DNA of 64,000 nt from Jannaschia seohaensis (GCF_900116765.1 NZ_UETC01000012.1:1-64000), one strand, 5' to 3'. Shown: positions 7,571-20,230, counted from the stretch's first letter. The notes: generated by a model not told the origin, from the letters alone. Numbers and translations are program-made.

Positions 7571-8581
7571 TCATTCCCAGCCCGCCCGGATCAGCGCCGC
7601 CGCTTCGGGCGCGAAATAGGTCAGCACTCCGTCGCACCCGGCTCGGCGGAAGGCCATCAGGCTCTCCATCATCGCCTTCTCGCCGTCGATCCAGCCATTG
7701 CCGGCTGCGGCCCGGATCATCGCGTATTCCCCCGAGACCTGATAGGCGTAGGTCGGCACGGCATAGGCGTCTTTCACCCGGCGGCAGATGTCGAGATAGG
7801 GCATGCCCGGCTTGACCATCACCATGTCGGCGCCTTCGCGAATGTCCCGGGCCACGGCGCGCAGGGCCTCGTCGGCGTTGAGCGGGTCGAGCTGGTAGGT
7901 CTTCTTGTCGCCCTTGAGCGCTCCAGACGCCCCTACCGCGTCCCGGAACGGCCCGTAGAAGGCCGACGCGTATTTCGCTGCGTAGGACATGATCGTGACC
8001 TGACCGTGCCCGGCCTCCTCCAAAGCGGCGCGCATCGCGCCGATGCGGCCGTCCATCATGTCCGAGGGGCCCAGGATATCGGCCCCGGCCTCAGCCTGGG
8101 CCAGGGCCATCTTCACCAGCGCTTCGACCGATTCGTCGTTCAGGATGATCCCGTCGCGCACGTAGCCGTCATGGCCATCGGGGTTGTAGGGATCGAGCGC
8201 GATATCGGTCATCACCGCGATGTCGGGCACCGCGCGCTTGATGCCGCGAATGGCGCGGTTGGTCAGGTTCTCGGGGTTCCAGGCCTCGGCGCAGTCCGGT
8301 GTCTTCACGCTGTCGTCGGTATAGGGAAAGAGGCAGATCGCCCGGATCCCGGCCGCATGGGCCTCGGCTGCGGCCTCGACGGTCAGGTCGACCGAGCGGC
8401 GGATGACGCCGGGCATCGACGCGACCTCCTGCGTGACGCCCTCGCCGTCGCAGAGAAAGACGGGCCAGATCAGGTCGTCGGTCGAGAGCCGCTCTTCGCG
8501 CGCGAGGGCGCGGAGCGCGGGCGTGCGGCGCATCCGGCGCGGGCGGGAGAGGGGAAAGGCGGGAGGGGTCTGGTTCGTCAT
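7571..8581 (-). CDS. hemB: Delta-aminolevulinic acid dehydratase (porphobilinogen synthase)
   Basis: HemB condenses two 5-aminolevulinate molecules into porphobilinogen for heme, chlorophyll and B12 synthesis. The product (336 residues from ATG 8581) carries both Schiff-base lysines, in MSYAAKYASAFYGPFRDA and MVMVKPGMPYLD. The position of the catalytic zinc site, where zinc enzymes have three cysteines, reads LFPYTDDSVKTPDC here; the Asp-rich ALDPYNPDGHDG loop is typical of the Mg-dependent or metal-independent type known in Rhodobacter and Bradyrhizobium. The start was chosen because MTNQTPPAFPLSRPRRMRR aligns with the family N-terminus. It is divergent from the membrane protein gene at 8710. 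Confidence 0.96.
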   Translation of the reverse strand: MTNQTPPAFPLSRPRRMRRTPALRALAREERLSTDDLIWPVFLCDGEGVTQEVASMPGVIRRSVDLTVEAAAEAHAAGIRAICLFPYTDDSVKTPDCAEAWNPENLTNRAIRGIKRAVPDIAVMTDIALDPYNPDGHDGYVRDGIILNDESVEALVKMALAQAEAGADILGPSDMMDGRIGAMRAALEEAGHGQVTIMSYAAKYASAFYGPFRDAVGASGALKGDKKTYQLDPLNADEALRAVARDIREGADMVMVKPGMPYLDICRRVKDAYAVPTYAYQVSGEYAMIRAAAGNGWIDGEKAMMESLMAFRRAGCDGVLTYFAPEAAALIRAGWE

Positions 8582-8709
8582 GATGCACCTGTGCGACACC
8601 CCGGATGGGTCGCATGGGCGCGGGCCGCGTTCAAGCGCCCCCGCCCTTGCGCCCGGCGGGGCGGCAGGCGACACCGGAATTCGAAGAAGACACGAGGCGA
8701 CAGAGCCCC

Positions 8710-9234
8710 TTGGACATCACCATCCTCGACACCGCGCTGGAGGTCATCGACTTCCGCTCGTTCTCGAACCTTTGGTTCTGGATCGCGCTGGCGGCTCTGT
8801 GGTCGACGGCGTCTCACTGGGTGGTGGGCGTCCCGTTCGATCTTGTGCGCCGCGCCGCCCGGGGCAATGCTCAGGCGCTGGAGGACATGGTCGTGTTGGC
8901 CAACATCCAGGCGCGGCGCCTTTTGTTCATCGCGGATGCGACAGGGCTGCTGACCACGGCGCTGACCTTTTTCGTGGTCACGACGCTGGCGCTGCTGGCC
9001 TTCCTCTATTGGATCGAATTTGCCCAGGCGCTGCTTTTGCTGTTCCTGCCGATGATGATCGTGGGCTGGCTGACGCTGCGGACGGCGCGCAAGATCGAAG
9101 GGCTCGATCCGGTCGATCTGGGCAATCTGCTCGCCCATCACCGGCGCATGGTGCAGGCCGTGGGCGTGGTGGCGATCTTCGTGACCTCGATGTTCGGCAT
9201 GTGGATCAACATGAACCACAGCGCGCTGGGCTGA
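8710..9234 (+). CDS. Four-helix integral membrane protein, conserved in Rhodobacterales
   Basis: The product is about 174 residues if translation starts at the TTG at 8710 (DITILDTALEVIDFRSFSN). It has about four hydrophobic segments: FWIALAALWSTASHWVVGV, the pair LTTALTFFVVTTLALLAFL and ALLLLFLPMMIVGWL, and VGVVAIFVTSMFGMW near the end. No enzymatic motif is visible. Proteins of this appearance in Rhodobacteraceae are often labelled 'component of SufBCD complex', but nothing here supports an iron-sulfur role. In-frame ATG codons further upstream (8605) would add an Arg/Pro-rich segment unlike a membrane protein leader, so they were not preferred. Confidence 0.65.
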   Translation: MDITILDTALEVIDFRSFSNLWFWIALAALWSTASHWVVGVPFDLVRRAARGNAQALEDMVVLANIQARRLLFIADATGLLTTALTFFVVTTLALLAFLYWIEFAQALLLLFLPMMIVGWLTLRTARKIEGLDPVDLGNLLAHHRRMVQAVGVVAIFVTSMFGMWINMNHSALG

Positions 9235-9325
9235 CGGGCAGAGCCGCCCGGGGCAGAATCGCGCTTAACGCGGTGCTGATTTTTCGACGAAGTTCCGCGA
9301 TCGTGTCTGATCATGGAGGATCACG

Positions 9326-10018
9326 ATGCCCATGCCCGCCCATCTGGGTTCGTTCTTGTTCGTCGCGACCGTTCTGTGCGCCGCCGTGGCCCAGGCCGCG
9401 ACCGTGACATACTCGGATCGCACGACCTTCCTGGCGCAGCTTTCGGCGTCGGACACGGACACGTTCGACCGCGCCGTCTATGCCTCTGGGGATGTCGGCT
9501 CCCTGGTCGATTTTGAAAGATACAGCGACGCGGGCATGAGCGCCGTTCGCGGAGAGACGGATTTCGCTTCGACCGGTTTCTCCGACCTCCACTATGTCGG
9601 CCAGGTCGTGGCGGGCTTGGATTCTGCCTACTGCGCGGGATGCAACGGGTCTTTCCGCCTTGGGTTCACGACGACCTCCCTCGGCACGACGCAAGGTGTC
9701 GGCGGCGTGGGCGTCACGATAGACCGCAATTCGTCGATTTTGTCCTACGACGCCTTCGTGACCTTCGGCGACAACAGCACCGCGACTTACGACCTTGGAA
9801 CCGGCGGAAGGTTCTTCGGTATCGCGTCAGACAGTCTGGTTCAGTCGATCCACGTCACCCAAGCTAGCGGGCAGCCGACAACAGACGCGTCCAGTGGCTT
9901 CGTCATCGATGACCTGACCATTGGCACCCTCGCACCGGTCCCGCTCGGCCCGGCGCTGCCGCTGATGCTGTCGGGGATCGGCGCGCTGGCTTTGATGCGC
10001 CGCCGCCGCGCGGCCTGA
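9326..10018 (+). CDS. Secreted protein with VPLPA-CTERM-like sorting tail
   Basis: The 230-residue product has an N-terminal signal peptide (hydrophobic FLFVATVLCAAVAQAA) and a C-terminal tail VPLGPALPLMLSGIGALALM followed by RRRR, which matches the tripartite layout of the VPLPA-CTERM sorting signals found in Rhodobacterales: a VPLP-like motif, a hydrophobic helix and a basic end. Such proteins are thought to be processed by an exosortase-like system and placed on the cell surface. The body is a serine/threonine/glycine-rich beta-type domain with a CAGC pair. An AGGATC ribosome-binding site precedes the ATG. A second protein of this class lies at 16515-17078. Confidence 0.75.
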   Translation: MPMPAHLGSFLFVATVLCAAVAQAATVTYSDRTTFLAQLSASDTDTFDRAVYASGDVGSLVDFERYSDAGMSAVRGETDFASTGFSDLHYVGQVVAGLDSAYCAGCNGSFRLGFTTTSLGTTQGVGGVGVTIDRNSSILSYDAFVTFGDNSTATYDLGTGGRFFGIASDSLVQSIHVTQASGQPTTDASSGFVIDDLTIGTLAPVPLGPALPLMLSGIGALALMRRRRAA

Positions 10019-10083
10019 CCGGGCGCGGCGCGGCGCGGGTCCGCTGCCGTTGACACCGGCGCGGGAGTCGTTACCTGACCGCG

Positions 10084-13581
<3,498 letters not shown>

Positions 13582-13607
13582 GCCGGCGCGTGCGGCCGGC
13601 CGGGGGA

Positions 13608-13667
13608 GGGGGGCTCTGCCCCCCGTCCGGCAAGCCGGACTCACGCCCCGAGGTATTTGCGGCAAGG
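13608..13667. repeat. GC-rich double-hairpin intergenic repeat (copy 1)
   Basis: Two perfect stem-loops stand in tandem: GGGGGGC-TCT-GCCCCCC at 13608-13624 and GTCCGGC-AA-GCCGGAC at 13625-13640, followed by a CCCCGAGGTATTT signature. Related copies lie at 20151, 21083, 26584 and 48079. It separates convergent mfd and ribH, so it may also serve as a terminator-like structure. Confidence 0.8.
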
Positions 13668-13705
13668 TGAGGGGCGTTAACCTTCGTTGAGGAAGGGTTG
13701 ACGGA

Positions 13706-14209
13706 TCAGGCGGGCTTGCCGAAGCCGATATCCGTCGGACCTTTCTTGAGCGCGCGTTGCAGGTGGATCAGGTGCAGCGCCGCCTGCGCCGCGCCGCCTG
13801 CCGTGTCCAGCCGCTCCGCATCGGCGCGTTCCACGGCCTGTTCCATGTTCTCGACGGTGATAATGCCATTGCCGATGCAGGCGCCGCCGAGGCCCAGGGT
13901 CGCGATGGCCCGCGCGCTTTCGTTCACGACCACGTCGTAATGCGAGGTCCGGCCCCGGATCACGCAGCCCAGCGCGACATAGCCGTCATAGTCGGCCTGG
14001 CGGTGGGCCATCGCGATGGCCGTCGGCACTTCCAGCGAGCCGGGCACTTCGATCGTCTCATGGGTGGCGCCCGCGCGTTCGATCACGGCGCGGGCGGAGG
14101 CGAGCTGTGCCTCGGCGATCGCGGTGTAATAGGGGGCGATCACGATCAGAACCTTGGGCGCCTCCTCGAAGACGGGCAGGGCCATGTCGTTGTCGGAATG
14201 TCCGGCCAT
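13706..14209 (-). CDS. ribH: 6,7-dimethyl-8-ribityllumazine synthase
   Basis: RibH joins the pyrimidine and butanone precursors in the penultimate step of riboflavin synthesis. The 167-residue product shows the family motifs EVPGSLEVPTAI, GYVALGCVIRGRTSHYDVV with the catalytic histidine, and GNGIITVEN. The start MAGHSDNDMALP was chosen for family length; it lies 5 bases from the end of ribB, so the two form an operon. The ALGCVIRGRTSHYD form (rather than KGGT) is still within normal variation. Confidence 0.95.
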   Translation of the reverse strand: MAGHSDNDMALPVFEEAPKVLIVIAPYYTAIAEAQLASARAVIERAGATHETIEVPGSLEVPTAIAMAHRQADYDGYVALGCVIRGRTSHYDVVVNESARAIATLGLGGACIGNGIITVENMEQAVERADAERLDTAGGAAQAALHLIHLQRALKKGPTDIGFGKPA

Positions 14210-14214
14210 GGGGC

Positions 14215-15330
14215 TTACTCCTTGGGGATGGGGCGGGTGCCGACGATGCTGAGCCCATAGGCTTCCAGCCCGACAACGCGCGGGGCGCCGGAATTGGTGA
14301 TGAGCTCCAACTCGTGCAGGCCCAGCGCGGCGAGGATCTGGGCGCCGAGCCCGTAGCGGCGCAGCTTTTGCGGGGACACGCCGCCGGGGTCGAGCTTCAT
14401 CTCCGTGTCGCGTAGCAGGACGACGACGCCGCGCCCTTCCTCGGCGATCACCCGCATCGCGCCCGACAGGTCGCTGTCGCCGATGCCCAGCGCATCGGCC
14501 AGCGGGTCCATCGCGTGCATGCGCACGGGGACCGGCCCGGTCGAAATGTCGCCCTTGGTCAGCACGATATGCTCTGCCCCCTGGGTCTCGTCGGTGAAGA
14601 CCCGCATTAGCCACTCGCCGCCGATCCGCGCGGTCACGGGGCGCGAGTCGGTTTGGTTGACGAGGTTGTCGTGGCGACGGCGGTAGGAGATCAGGTCGCT
14701 GATGGTGCCGATCTTCAGCCCGTGGCGCTGGGCGAAGGCGATCAGGTCGGGCAGGCGGGCCATGGACCCGTCCTCCTTCATGATCTCGCAGATCACGCCC
14801 GAGGGGTTCAGCCCCGCGAGGCGCGAGATGTCGCAGGCGGCCTCGGTATGGCCCGCGCGGACCAGCACGCCGCCGTCCCGGGCGCGCAGCGGGAAGACAT
14901 GGCCCGGCGTGGCGATGTCCTGCGGGCCCTTGGTCGCGTCGATCGCGACGCTGACGGTGCGGGCGCGGTCATGGGCGGAGATGCCGGTGGAGACGCCCTC
15001 CCGCGCTTCGATGGAGACGGTGAAGGCCGTCTCGTGGCGCGAGGAGTTGTTGGAGGCCATCAGCGGCAGGCCGAGCTGATCGATCCGCTCGCCGGGCAGG
15101 GTCAGGCAGATCAGGCCGCGCCCCTCGCGGGCCATGAAGTTGATCGCATCGGGCGTGGCCATTTGCGCGGGGATGACGAGGTCGCCCTCGTTCTCGCGAT
15201 CCTCGTGATCCACGAGGATGAACATGCGCCCGTTGCGCGCATCCTCGATGATCTCCTCGATGGAGGAGATCACTTCGGCGTTCTCCCGCTCGACGGGGCC
15301 GGGAGATTCGAATGGGATTGGGTCGGCCAT
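14215..15330 (-). CDS. ribB: 3,4-dihydroxy-2-butanone 4-phosphate synthase with degenerate GTP cyclohydrolase II domain
   Basis: The 371-residue product has an N-terminal DHBP synthase domain with acidic site [11 protein letters not shown] near residue 42 and the [16 protein letters not shown] segment near residue 160, enough for conversion of ribulose 5-phosphate to the butanone unit. The C-terminal 170 residues have the overall length and final G-L-x-A-Y-G-L-S-I pattern of GTP cyclohydrolase II, but the zinc-binding cysteines of that enzyme (usually in a C-X10-CXC pattern) are absent: the equivalent stretch reads [15 protein letters not shown]. So this half is probably catalytically dead, as reported for some alphaproteobacterial RibBA proteins. 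It is the first gene of ribB-ribH. Confidence 0.93.
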   Translation of the reverse strand: MADPIPFESPGPVERENAEVISSIEEIIEDARNGRMFILVDHEDRENEGDLVIPAQMATPDAINFMAREGRGLICLTLPGERIDQLGLPLMASNNSSRHETAFTVSIEAREGVSTGISAHDRARTVSVAIDATKGPQDIATPGHVFPLRARDGGVLVRAGHTEAACDISRLAGLNPSGVICEIMKEDGSMARLPDLIAFAQRHGLKIGTISDLISYRRRHDNLVNQTDSRPVTARIGGEWLMRVFTDETQGAEHIVLTKGDISTGPVPVRMHAMDPLADALGIGDSDLSGAMRVIAEEGRGVVVLLRDTEMKLDPGGVSPQKLRRYGLGAQILAALGLHELELITNSGAPRVVGLEAYGLSIVGTRPIPKE

Positions 15331-15402
15331 GGGCACCTCCGTGTCCGGGGCATGTAGCGGGCGCGGGCCGTCTGTGCCAGGGCTGCCGAAGGAGGTGACG
15401 CG

Positions 15403-15807
15403 ATGGAGCGACCGAAACTGGGCGCGCTGGCGGTTGTGCCGCGCGACGGGTCCGTCCTGCTGGTCAAGCGGGGCAAGGCGCCCAACAAGGGGATGTGGGG
15501 ATTCCCCGGCGGCCATGTCGAATGGGGCGAGACCGGGCTGGAGGCCGCGGCGCGCGAGCTTTGGGAGGAGACCGGCGTCGAGGCCCGCGCGCGGCGCTAT
15601 CTGGGCTGCATCGACGTGATCGAGCGGCAGGCGGGGGCGGTGGCCTGGCACTATATGCTGGTCGCGGTGCTCTGCGACTGGGTCGATGGCGAGCCCGTCG
15701 CGGCGGATGACGCGGAGGAGGCGCGCTGGGTCGATCCCGGCGGCATGGACGGGCTGTGGCTGTCGGCGAATGTGGACCGGGTGGTTCGCTGGATCCCGAA
15801 AACGTGA
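15403..15807 (+). CDS. Nudix hydrolase
   Basis: This 134-residue protein contains one complete Nudix box, beginning GGHVEWGETGLEAAARE and ending LWEETGVE at about residues 36-58, which matches GX5EX7REUXEEXGU. Nudix enzymes cleave nucleoside diphosphates linked to another moiety; the substrate is not evident. A perfect AAGGAGGTG ribosome-binding site lies 7-8 bases before the ATG. It is divergent from ribB, about 70 bases apart. Confidence 0.9.
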   Translation: MERPKLGALAVVPRDGSVLLVKRGKAPNKGMWGFPGGHVEWGETGLEAAARELWEETGVEARARRYLGCIDVIERQAGAVAWHYMLVAVLCDWVDGEPVAADDAEEARWVDPGGMDGLWLSANVDRVVRWIPKT

Positions 15808-15840
15808 CCCCGGTTCGAGCCGCCGCGCGGGCCGATCCGC

Positions 15841-16431
15841 CTAAAAGCGCCGCCTGAGCCCCACCGTCAGGGCATTGGAGCCCGCATTCGTCGGAAACGC
15901 CCCGAACCCGTCCGACCGGTGATGCAGGCGCAGGACGCCCTCCGTCTCCGTCCCCGGAAGGTCGAAGCCGATCTCGTCCATCTAGTAGAACAGCGTCTGG
16001 GTGGTGTCGCCATCGTCGTCGATCTCGACCGGGGGCTTCTCGCTCGCCCAGGACAGGCCGAGGCCGAAGGCCAGCGATCCGATCGCCGGCAGAGGTTGAC
16101 CGGCCCGGTCATAGCGGACCACCAGCGGGGCGTTGAGTTCGAGTTGGTCTTGCTGGCCGAAATTCTTCACCACCTGCACCTCGTAACCCAGGCTGAGTCG
16201 GCCGCGGTGGAACAGGTCCTGTCCGACGGCGAGGCCGACAAGACCGGACTCGATGAACTCCGCATCCCAGACCAGGATCGCCTCTTCCCAGACGTTATCG
16301 GTCATCGCGCCGGCGAAGGCCGTCACGATAATGTCGGACTCCGCCTTGGCCGGGCTCGACAGCGCGACGGCCAGAACCGGCAAGACGGCCACGAGGCGAG
16401 GCGCCAGTATTCCGATCCCATGTCTCAGCAT
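15841..16431 (-). pseudogene. Outer-membrane beta-barrel-like protein gene interrupted by an in-frame TAG
   Basis: From the ATG at 16431 (GGGGAGA ribosome-binding site 6-8 bases upstream) the frame encodes a signal peptide ending SSPAKA, then alternating hydrophobic strands (DNVWEEAILVWDAEFIESGL, LSLGYEVQVVKNFG, SLAFGLGLSWASE). A TAG at 15982-15984 stops it after TTQTLFY. Without that one codon the same frame runs on for 46 residues, MDEIGFDLP through VLRLHHRSDGFG to GLRRRF and a TAG at 15841. The final beta-strand ending in phenylalanine is the classic outer-membrane insertion signal. The stop most likely replaces a tryptophan (TGG to TAG). The truncated 149-residue product would lack the closing strands. 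The family is unnamed to me. Confidence 0.75.
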
Positions 16432-16514
16432 GTGCAGTCTCCCCATCGCAGACGGGTCCAAGACTAGAGGCGCACGCGCCGAGGGACCAAGCCGCAGTGG
16501 CGTCGCGGGCTGGC

Positions 16515-17078
16515 TTAGCTGCGGCGCCGAGCGCGGAGTAGACCCAGGGCGAGCGCGGAGAGCGCCAGGAGCGGCAATGACGCGGGCAGCGGCACTTCCG
16601 CGGAGTCGAAGATGAAATTCACGGTCGCGCCGGTGGTCGTGTAGGTCACATTCGGTCCCACCCCGAGCGTGCCGAAACTCTCCCCCGGAAGGTCGAGCGT
16701 GAAGGAGAGCGCCGCGCTGCTCACATATGTGTCTGACACGGCGAGGACTGGCGAACCACCAAGGAAATACAGCCCGAAAATGTCACCGGTCCCGGGAGCC
16801 GCTCCGATGGAGCTTGCGGTGCCAAAGGGTGTGAACGGATCGGCCGAGAACAGGTTCGCGCTACCCGATGACCCAGCCCCGATCGCGCCCCCCTGTGGGT
16901 TCATCCCATGGATATGAGCAGACGAACCATTCAGCGTCATAAGCGACGTGTCCACGGACCCGGAGCCAATAACGGAAACGCCGGTTCCCGTTTCGGTAAA
17001 GACGATATCTACGACACTGGCGTCCGCTGCCGTCATCGACAGCGCCATCATCGCGGCAGAATATACTATGGTTCGCAT
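16515..17078 (-). CDS. Secreted protein with VPLPA-CTERM sorting signal
   Basis: The 187-residue product opens with a signal peptide (MRTIVYSAAMMALSMTAADA) and ends with EVPLPASLPLLALSALALG followed by LLRARRRS, an exact VPLPA motif plus hydrophobic helix plus basic tail. This is the signature of proteins sorted to the envelope or exopolysaccharide matrix in Rhodobacterales. The mature part is rich in serine, glycine and threonine with predicted beta structure and no catalytic motif. It has no operon partner. No exosortase-like gene is visible nearby, which is normal because these substrates are dispersed. Confidence 0.85.
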   Translation of the reverse strand: MRTIVYSAAMMALSMTAADASVVDIVFTETGTGVSVIGSGSVDTSLMTLNGSSAHIHGMNPQGGAIGAGSSGSANLFSADPFTPFGTASSIGAAPGTGDIFGLYFLGGSPVLAVSDTYVSSAALSFTLDLPGESFGTLGVGPNVTYTTTGATVNFIFDSAEVPLPASLPLLALSALALGLLRARRRS

Positions 17079-17356
17079 TCGTTACCCCCGTCACGGCACT
17101 CGGTCCAAAACGCCTGCGCCAAGTCTGTCCCATGCGCGTCGTTCCCGAGCGCGCCGTTCCGAGAAAAACGCTGCCGTATCTGGCGCGTATGCGCAACACC
17201 TCTCACCGCGAGCCGTTCTATTCCCGCCGCCAGAGTTGCTAAGGACACAGTATCCAAGGCCCGAAGGCATGGACCGATGGCCAAGCGCTTCGGTCAGGGA
17301 CGCTGTCGACAATGCGCAGGGTGCCCCCGTCTCTCGGGGCAGGCCAAGCCTCTCCC

Positions 17357-18295
17357 TCAGATCGATGCCGCCTCCCTCCGCGCCGCCGCCAGGAGATCCA
17401 TGGCCGCCATCCGCACGGCGACGCCCATCTCCACCTGCTCCTGGATCACCGAGCGGTTGATGTCGTCGGCCAGCACCCCGTCGATCTCCACGCCGCGATT
17501 CATCGGGCCGGGATGCATCACGATGGCGTCCGGCTTGGCATGGGCCAGCTTGGCGGCGTCCAGGCCGAAGCGGTGATAATATTCGCGCTCCGACGGGATG
17601 AAGGCGCCGTCCATCCGCTCGCGCTGAAGCCGCAGCATCATCACCACATCGGCGTCCTTGAGCCCCGCCGCCATGTCGTCGGTCACCTCGACGCCGAGCG
17701 CGGCCGCCTCCGGCGGCATCAGAGTGGGCGGGCCGACCAGGCGCACGCGGTTCTCCATCTTGCCCAGCAGGATCAGGTTCGACCGCGCCACGCGGCTATG
17801 GGCGATGTCGCCGCAGATCGCGACCGTCAGCCGGTGTAGCCGCCCCTTGGCCCGCCGGATCGTCAGCGCGTCGAGAAGGGCCTGGGTCGGATGCTCATGC
17901 CGCCCGTCCCCGGCGTTGAGCACGGCGCATGTCACCTTTTCGGCCAGCAGGTTGACGGCGCCCGCATGGGGATGGCGCACGACCAGCAGATCGGGGCGCA
18001 TGGCGTTGAGCGTGAGCGCGGTATCGATCAGCGTCTCGCCCTTGGTGAGGCTGGAGGCCTGCATCGCCATGCTCATCACATCCGCGCCCAACCGCTTGCC
18101 CGCGATCTCGAAGCTCGCCTGGGTGCGGGTGGAGTTCTCGAAGAACATGTTGACCTGGGTCAGCCCGGCCAGCACCGGCTCGGGCCGTATTCCGGCGCGA
18201 GCGCCTTCGGCGTAATGCTGGGCCCGGTCCAGGAGGGCCGTGATCTCCAGCGGGTGAAGCGGCTCGATGCCGAGCAGGTGGGGGCGGGTGAACAT
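17357..18295 (-). CDS. pyrB: Aspartate carbamoyltransferase catalytic subunit
   Basis: PyrB forms carbamoyl-aspartate from carbamoyl phosphate and aspartate, the first committed step of pyrimidine synthesis. The 312-residue product has the carbamoyl-phosphate site [12 protein letters not shown] near residue 51, [21 protein letters not shown], and the aspartate loop [12 protein letters not shown]. The start [13 protein letters not shown] fits the family. It is divergent from the polysaccharide deacetylase, and no pyrI regulatory subunit follows. Confidence 0.96.
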   Translation of the reverse strand: MFTRPHLLGIEPLHPLEITALLDRAQHYAEGARAGIRPEPVLAGLTQVNMFFENSTRTQASFEIAGKRLGADVMSMAMQASSLTKGETLIDTALTLNAMRPDLLVVRHPHAGAVNLLAEKVTCAVLNAGDGRHEHPTQALLDALTIRRAKGRLHRLTVAICGDIAHSRVARSNLILLGKMENRVRLVGPPTLMPPEAAALGVEVTDDMAAGLKDADVVMMLRLQRERMDGAFIPSEREYYHRFGLDAAKLAHAKPDAIVMHPGPMNRGVEIDGVLADDINRSVIQEQVEMGVAVRMAAMDLLAAARREAASI

Positions 18296-18359
18296 GGGAG
18301 GCTTGTGGCCCTGCTTCGCGGCGGCGATCAAGCCCCGATCCGTCGCAGCCGCTTGACAG

Positions 18360-19277
18360 GTGCGGCCCGGGTGCCGCCGATGCTGGCCCAGGGAGGGCCC
18401 GGCCATCGACATCGCATTCACCATGGACGATCTTCCGCTCTGGCCGCAATCCGACCCGCCCGAAGGGTTCACCGCGGCCGGCATCGTCGCCGATATCCAA
18501 CGCGCATTGAAGGCGGCGGGGATCGCGGGCGTCTATTCCTTCTCGAATTCCTGGCCTCTCGAGCGCGACCCCTCGCTCGCCAGGATCCTCGATGCCTGGG
18601 TCGCGGACGGGCACCATGTCGGCAATCACACCCATGCGCATCTGCAATTGCCGCAGGTCGATGCCGCCACGTTCATCGCCGATATCGACGCGGCCGAAGA
18701 GAGGCTTGCGCCGTGGCTGTCGCAAGCGCCCCGGCGGCTGTTCCGCCATCCGCTGTGCCATTGGGGCGAGACACGAGAAAAGCTCGACGCGGTGAACGCC
18801 CATCTCGCGCGGCGCGGGCTGACTGCCGTCGACGTGACCACGTTCAGCTACGAATGGGTGTTCAACCGGGCCTGGCGGGCGGCGCGCGAGGCGGGGGACC
18901 GCCGGGCCGAGACCTGGGTCTGCGACGCCTTCCTGGCCTTCGCCCCGGCCCAGATGCGCCATGACCACGCCACCGCCGCCGCGTGGTTCGACACCCCGGT
19001 CGCAAGCATCGGCCTCGGCCACAACGTGCCCTTCTTCGCGATCATCGCCGAGGATTATTTCGCGGCGCTCCTCGGGGCAGGGGCCCGGTTTGTGCCGCTC
19101 GATGCGGCCTTGTCGGGGCCGGTGCAGGCGGCGACGGGCTCCGTTCCCTCGGCTGCCTTCCTCGTCATCCAGCAGAAACTGGCGCTGGAGGCCGGGGTGC
19201 CGCTTCCCAAGATCGCGCCCGATCAGGAGGCGCGCTTCGCCCGTGTCGTCGAGATGGCGGGCGACCGATCCGACTAG
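18360..19277 (+). CDS. Polysaccharide deacetylase (NodB-fold) family protein
   Basis: The protein has the NodB-type deacetylase core: strand IAFTMDDLP with the catalytic and metal aspartates, the metal histidine pair NHTHAHL near residue 90, and [11 protein letters not shown] with the catalytic arginine. It should deacetylate a carbohydrate or related amide. No signal peptide is visible, so the substrate may be cytoplasmic. The start is unclear: GTG at 18360 gives 305 residues with an odd Arg/Cys/Pro-rich leader, the next in-frame ATG (18423) falls inside the essential DD motif, and the best ribosome-binding site (GGGAGGG, 18391-18397) is 7 bases before an ATC at 18405. It is followed closely by the glycosylase gene. 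Confidence 0.8.
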   Translation: MRPGCRRCWPREGPAIDIAFTMDDLPLWPQSDPPEGFTAAGIVADIQRALKAAGIAGVYSFSNSWPLERDPSLARILDAWVADGHHVGNHTHAHLQLPQVDAATFIADIDAAEERLAPWLSQAPRRLFRHPLCHWGETREKLDAVNAHLARRGLTAVDVTTFSYEWVFNRAWRAAREAGDRRAETWVCDAFLAFAPAQMRHDHATAAAWFDTPVASIGLGHNVPFFAIIAEDYFAALLGAGARFVPLDAALSGPVQAATGSVPSAAFLVIQQKLALEAGVPLPKIAPDQEARFARVVEMAGDRSD

Positions 19278-19309
19278 CATCGCGGATGCCGTTTCCCTAC
19301 ATCCATCGC

Positions 19310-20092
19310 ATGACAGACCCGTCCCCCTCCGCCCTGCGCGCTGCCCTCGAATGGCAGATCGAGATGGGCGTGGACGCGGCGATCGACCCCCATCCCGTCA
19401 ATCGTTTCGCCCTGCCGGAGCGGATGCCCGCCCCCGCCCGCGCCGCCGAGCCCCTGCCCGCGCCGCAAGCGGCGCCGGCCGCGACCGCCTCCGATCCCGT
19501 CGCCGAGGCCGAGCGGATGGCCGCCGCCGCCGACAGCCTCGCCGCCCTGCGCGATGCCATGGCCGCCTATCCCTGGTGCGATCTGCGGCTCGGCGCGCGC
19601 AATCTCGTCTTCTGCGATGGCAACCCCGCCGCCCGCGTCATGATCATCGGCGAGGCCCCGGGGCGGGAGGAGGACCGCCAGGGCAAGCCCTTCGTCGGCC
19701 AGGCGGGGCAATTGCTCGACCGGATGCTGGCCGCGATCGAGATGGACCGTGCAAGCGACGATCCGGACCGCGCCGTCTATATCACCAACGTCCTGCCCTG
19801 GCGCCCGCCCTCCAACCGCGACCCGGAGCCGGGGGAGGTCGCGATGATGCTGCCCTTCCTCAAACGCCATGTCGCTTTGGCGGCGCCGCAGATCCTGGTC
19901 TGCATGGGCAACCATGCCTGCGGGGCGGTTCTCGGCCGCCGTGGGATCACGCGCTTGCGCGGCAAATGGACCGAAGGCTTCGGCCTGCCCGTCCTGCCGA
20001 TGCTCCACCCCGCCTATATGCTGCGCCAGCCGCTCGCCAAGCGCGACGCCTGGACTGACCTGCTGGCCTTGAAGGCGCGTCTGCGGCACTAA
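19310..20092 (+). CDS. Uracil-DNA glycosylase superfamily protein (family 4/5-like)
   Basis: This 260-residue protein (from ATG 19310; ATG 19286 would add 8 residues) removes uracil from DNA, judged by the family motifs [20 protein letters not shown] near residue 110 and [11 protein letters not shown] near the C-terminus. A proline/alanine-rich linker of about 40 residues precedes the catalytic domain. Family 4 enzymes bind a 4Fe-4S cluster with four spaced cysteines; here the expected CXXC before the first motif is a single WCDL, and the position before the third is MMLPFLKRH without cysteine, so the cluster may be lacking. It overlaps no neighbour and lies 32 bases after the deacetylase. 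Confidence 0.85.
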   Translation: MTDPSPSALRAALEWQIEMGVDAAIDPHPVNRFALPERMPAPARAAEPLPAPQAAPAATASDPVAEAERMAAAADSLAALRDAMAAYPWCDLRLGARNLVFCDGNPAARVMIIGEAPGREEDRQGKPFVGQAGQLLDRMLAAIEMDRASDDPDRAVYITNVLPWRPPSNRDPEPGEVAMMLPFLKRHVALAAPQILVCMGNHACGAVLGRRGITRLRGKWTEGFGLPVLPMLHPAYMLRQPLAKRDAWTDLLALKARLRH

Positions 20093-20150
20093 CGGCCGGA
20101 CGCCGGCCGCGGGCAGGGCGCCGATCTCTCCGCCAGAGGGGGTGGCCTGT

Positions 20151-20206
20151 TCTTCTTCTGGCCATAAATACTCCGGGGGTCCCGGGGGCAGAGCCCCCGG
20201 TCCGAC
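20151..20206. repeat. GC-rich hairpin intergenic repeat (copy 2)
   Basis: The sequence TTCTTCTGGCCATAAATACT is followed by a perfect stem CCGGGGGC-AGA-GCCCCCGG at 20182-20200. It lies between the glycosylase and yghU genes, both on the plus strand, and shares its left part with the copy at 26584. Confidence 0.8.
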
Positions 20207-20230
20207 AGAACAACGAAGGACCGACCGCAT

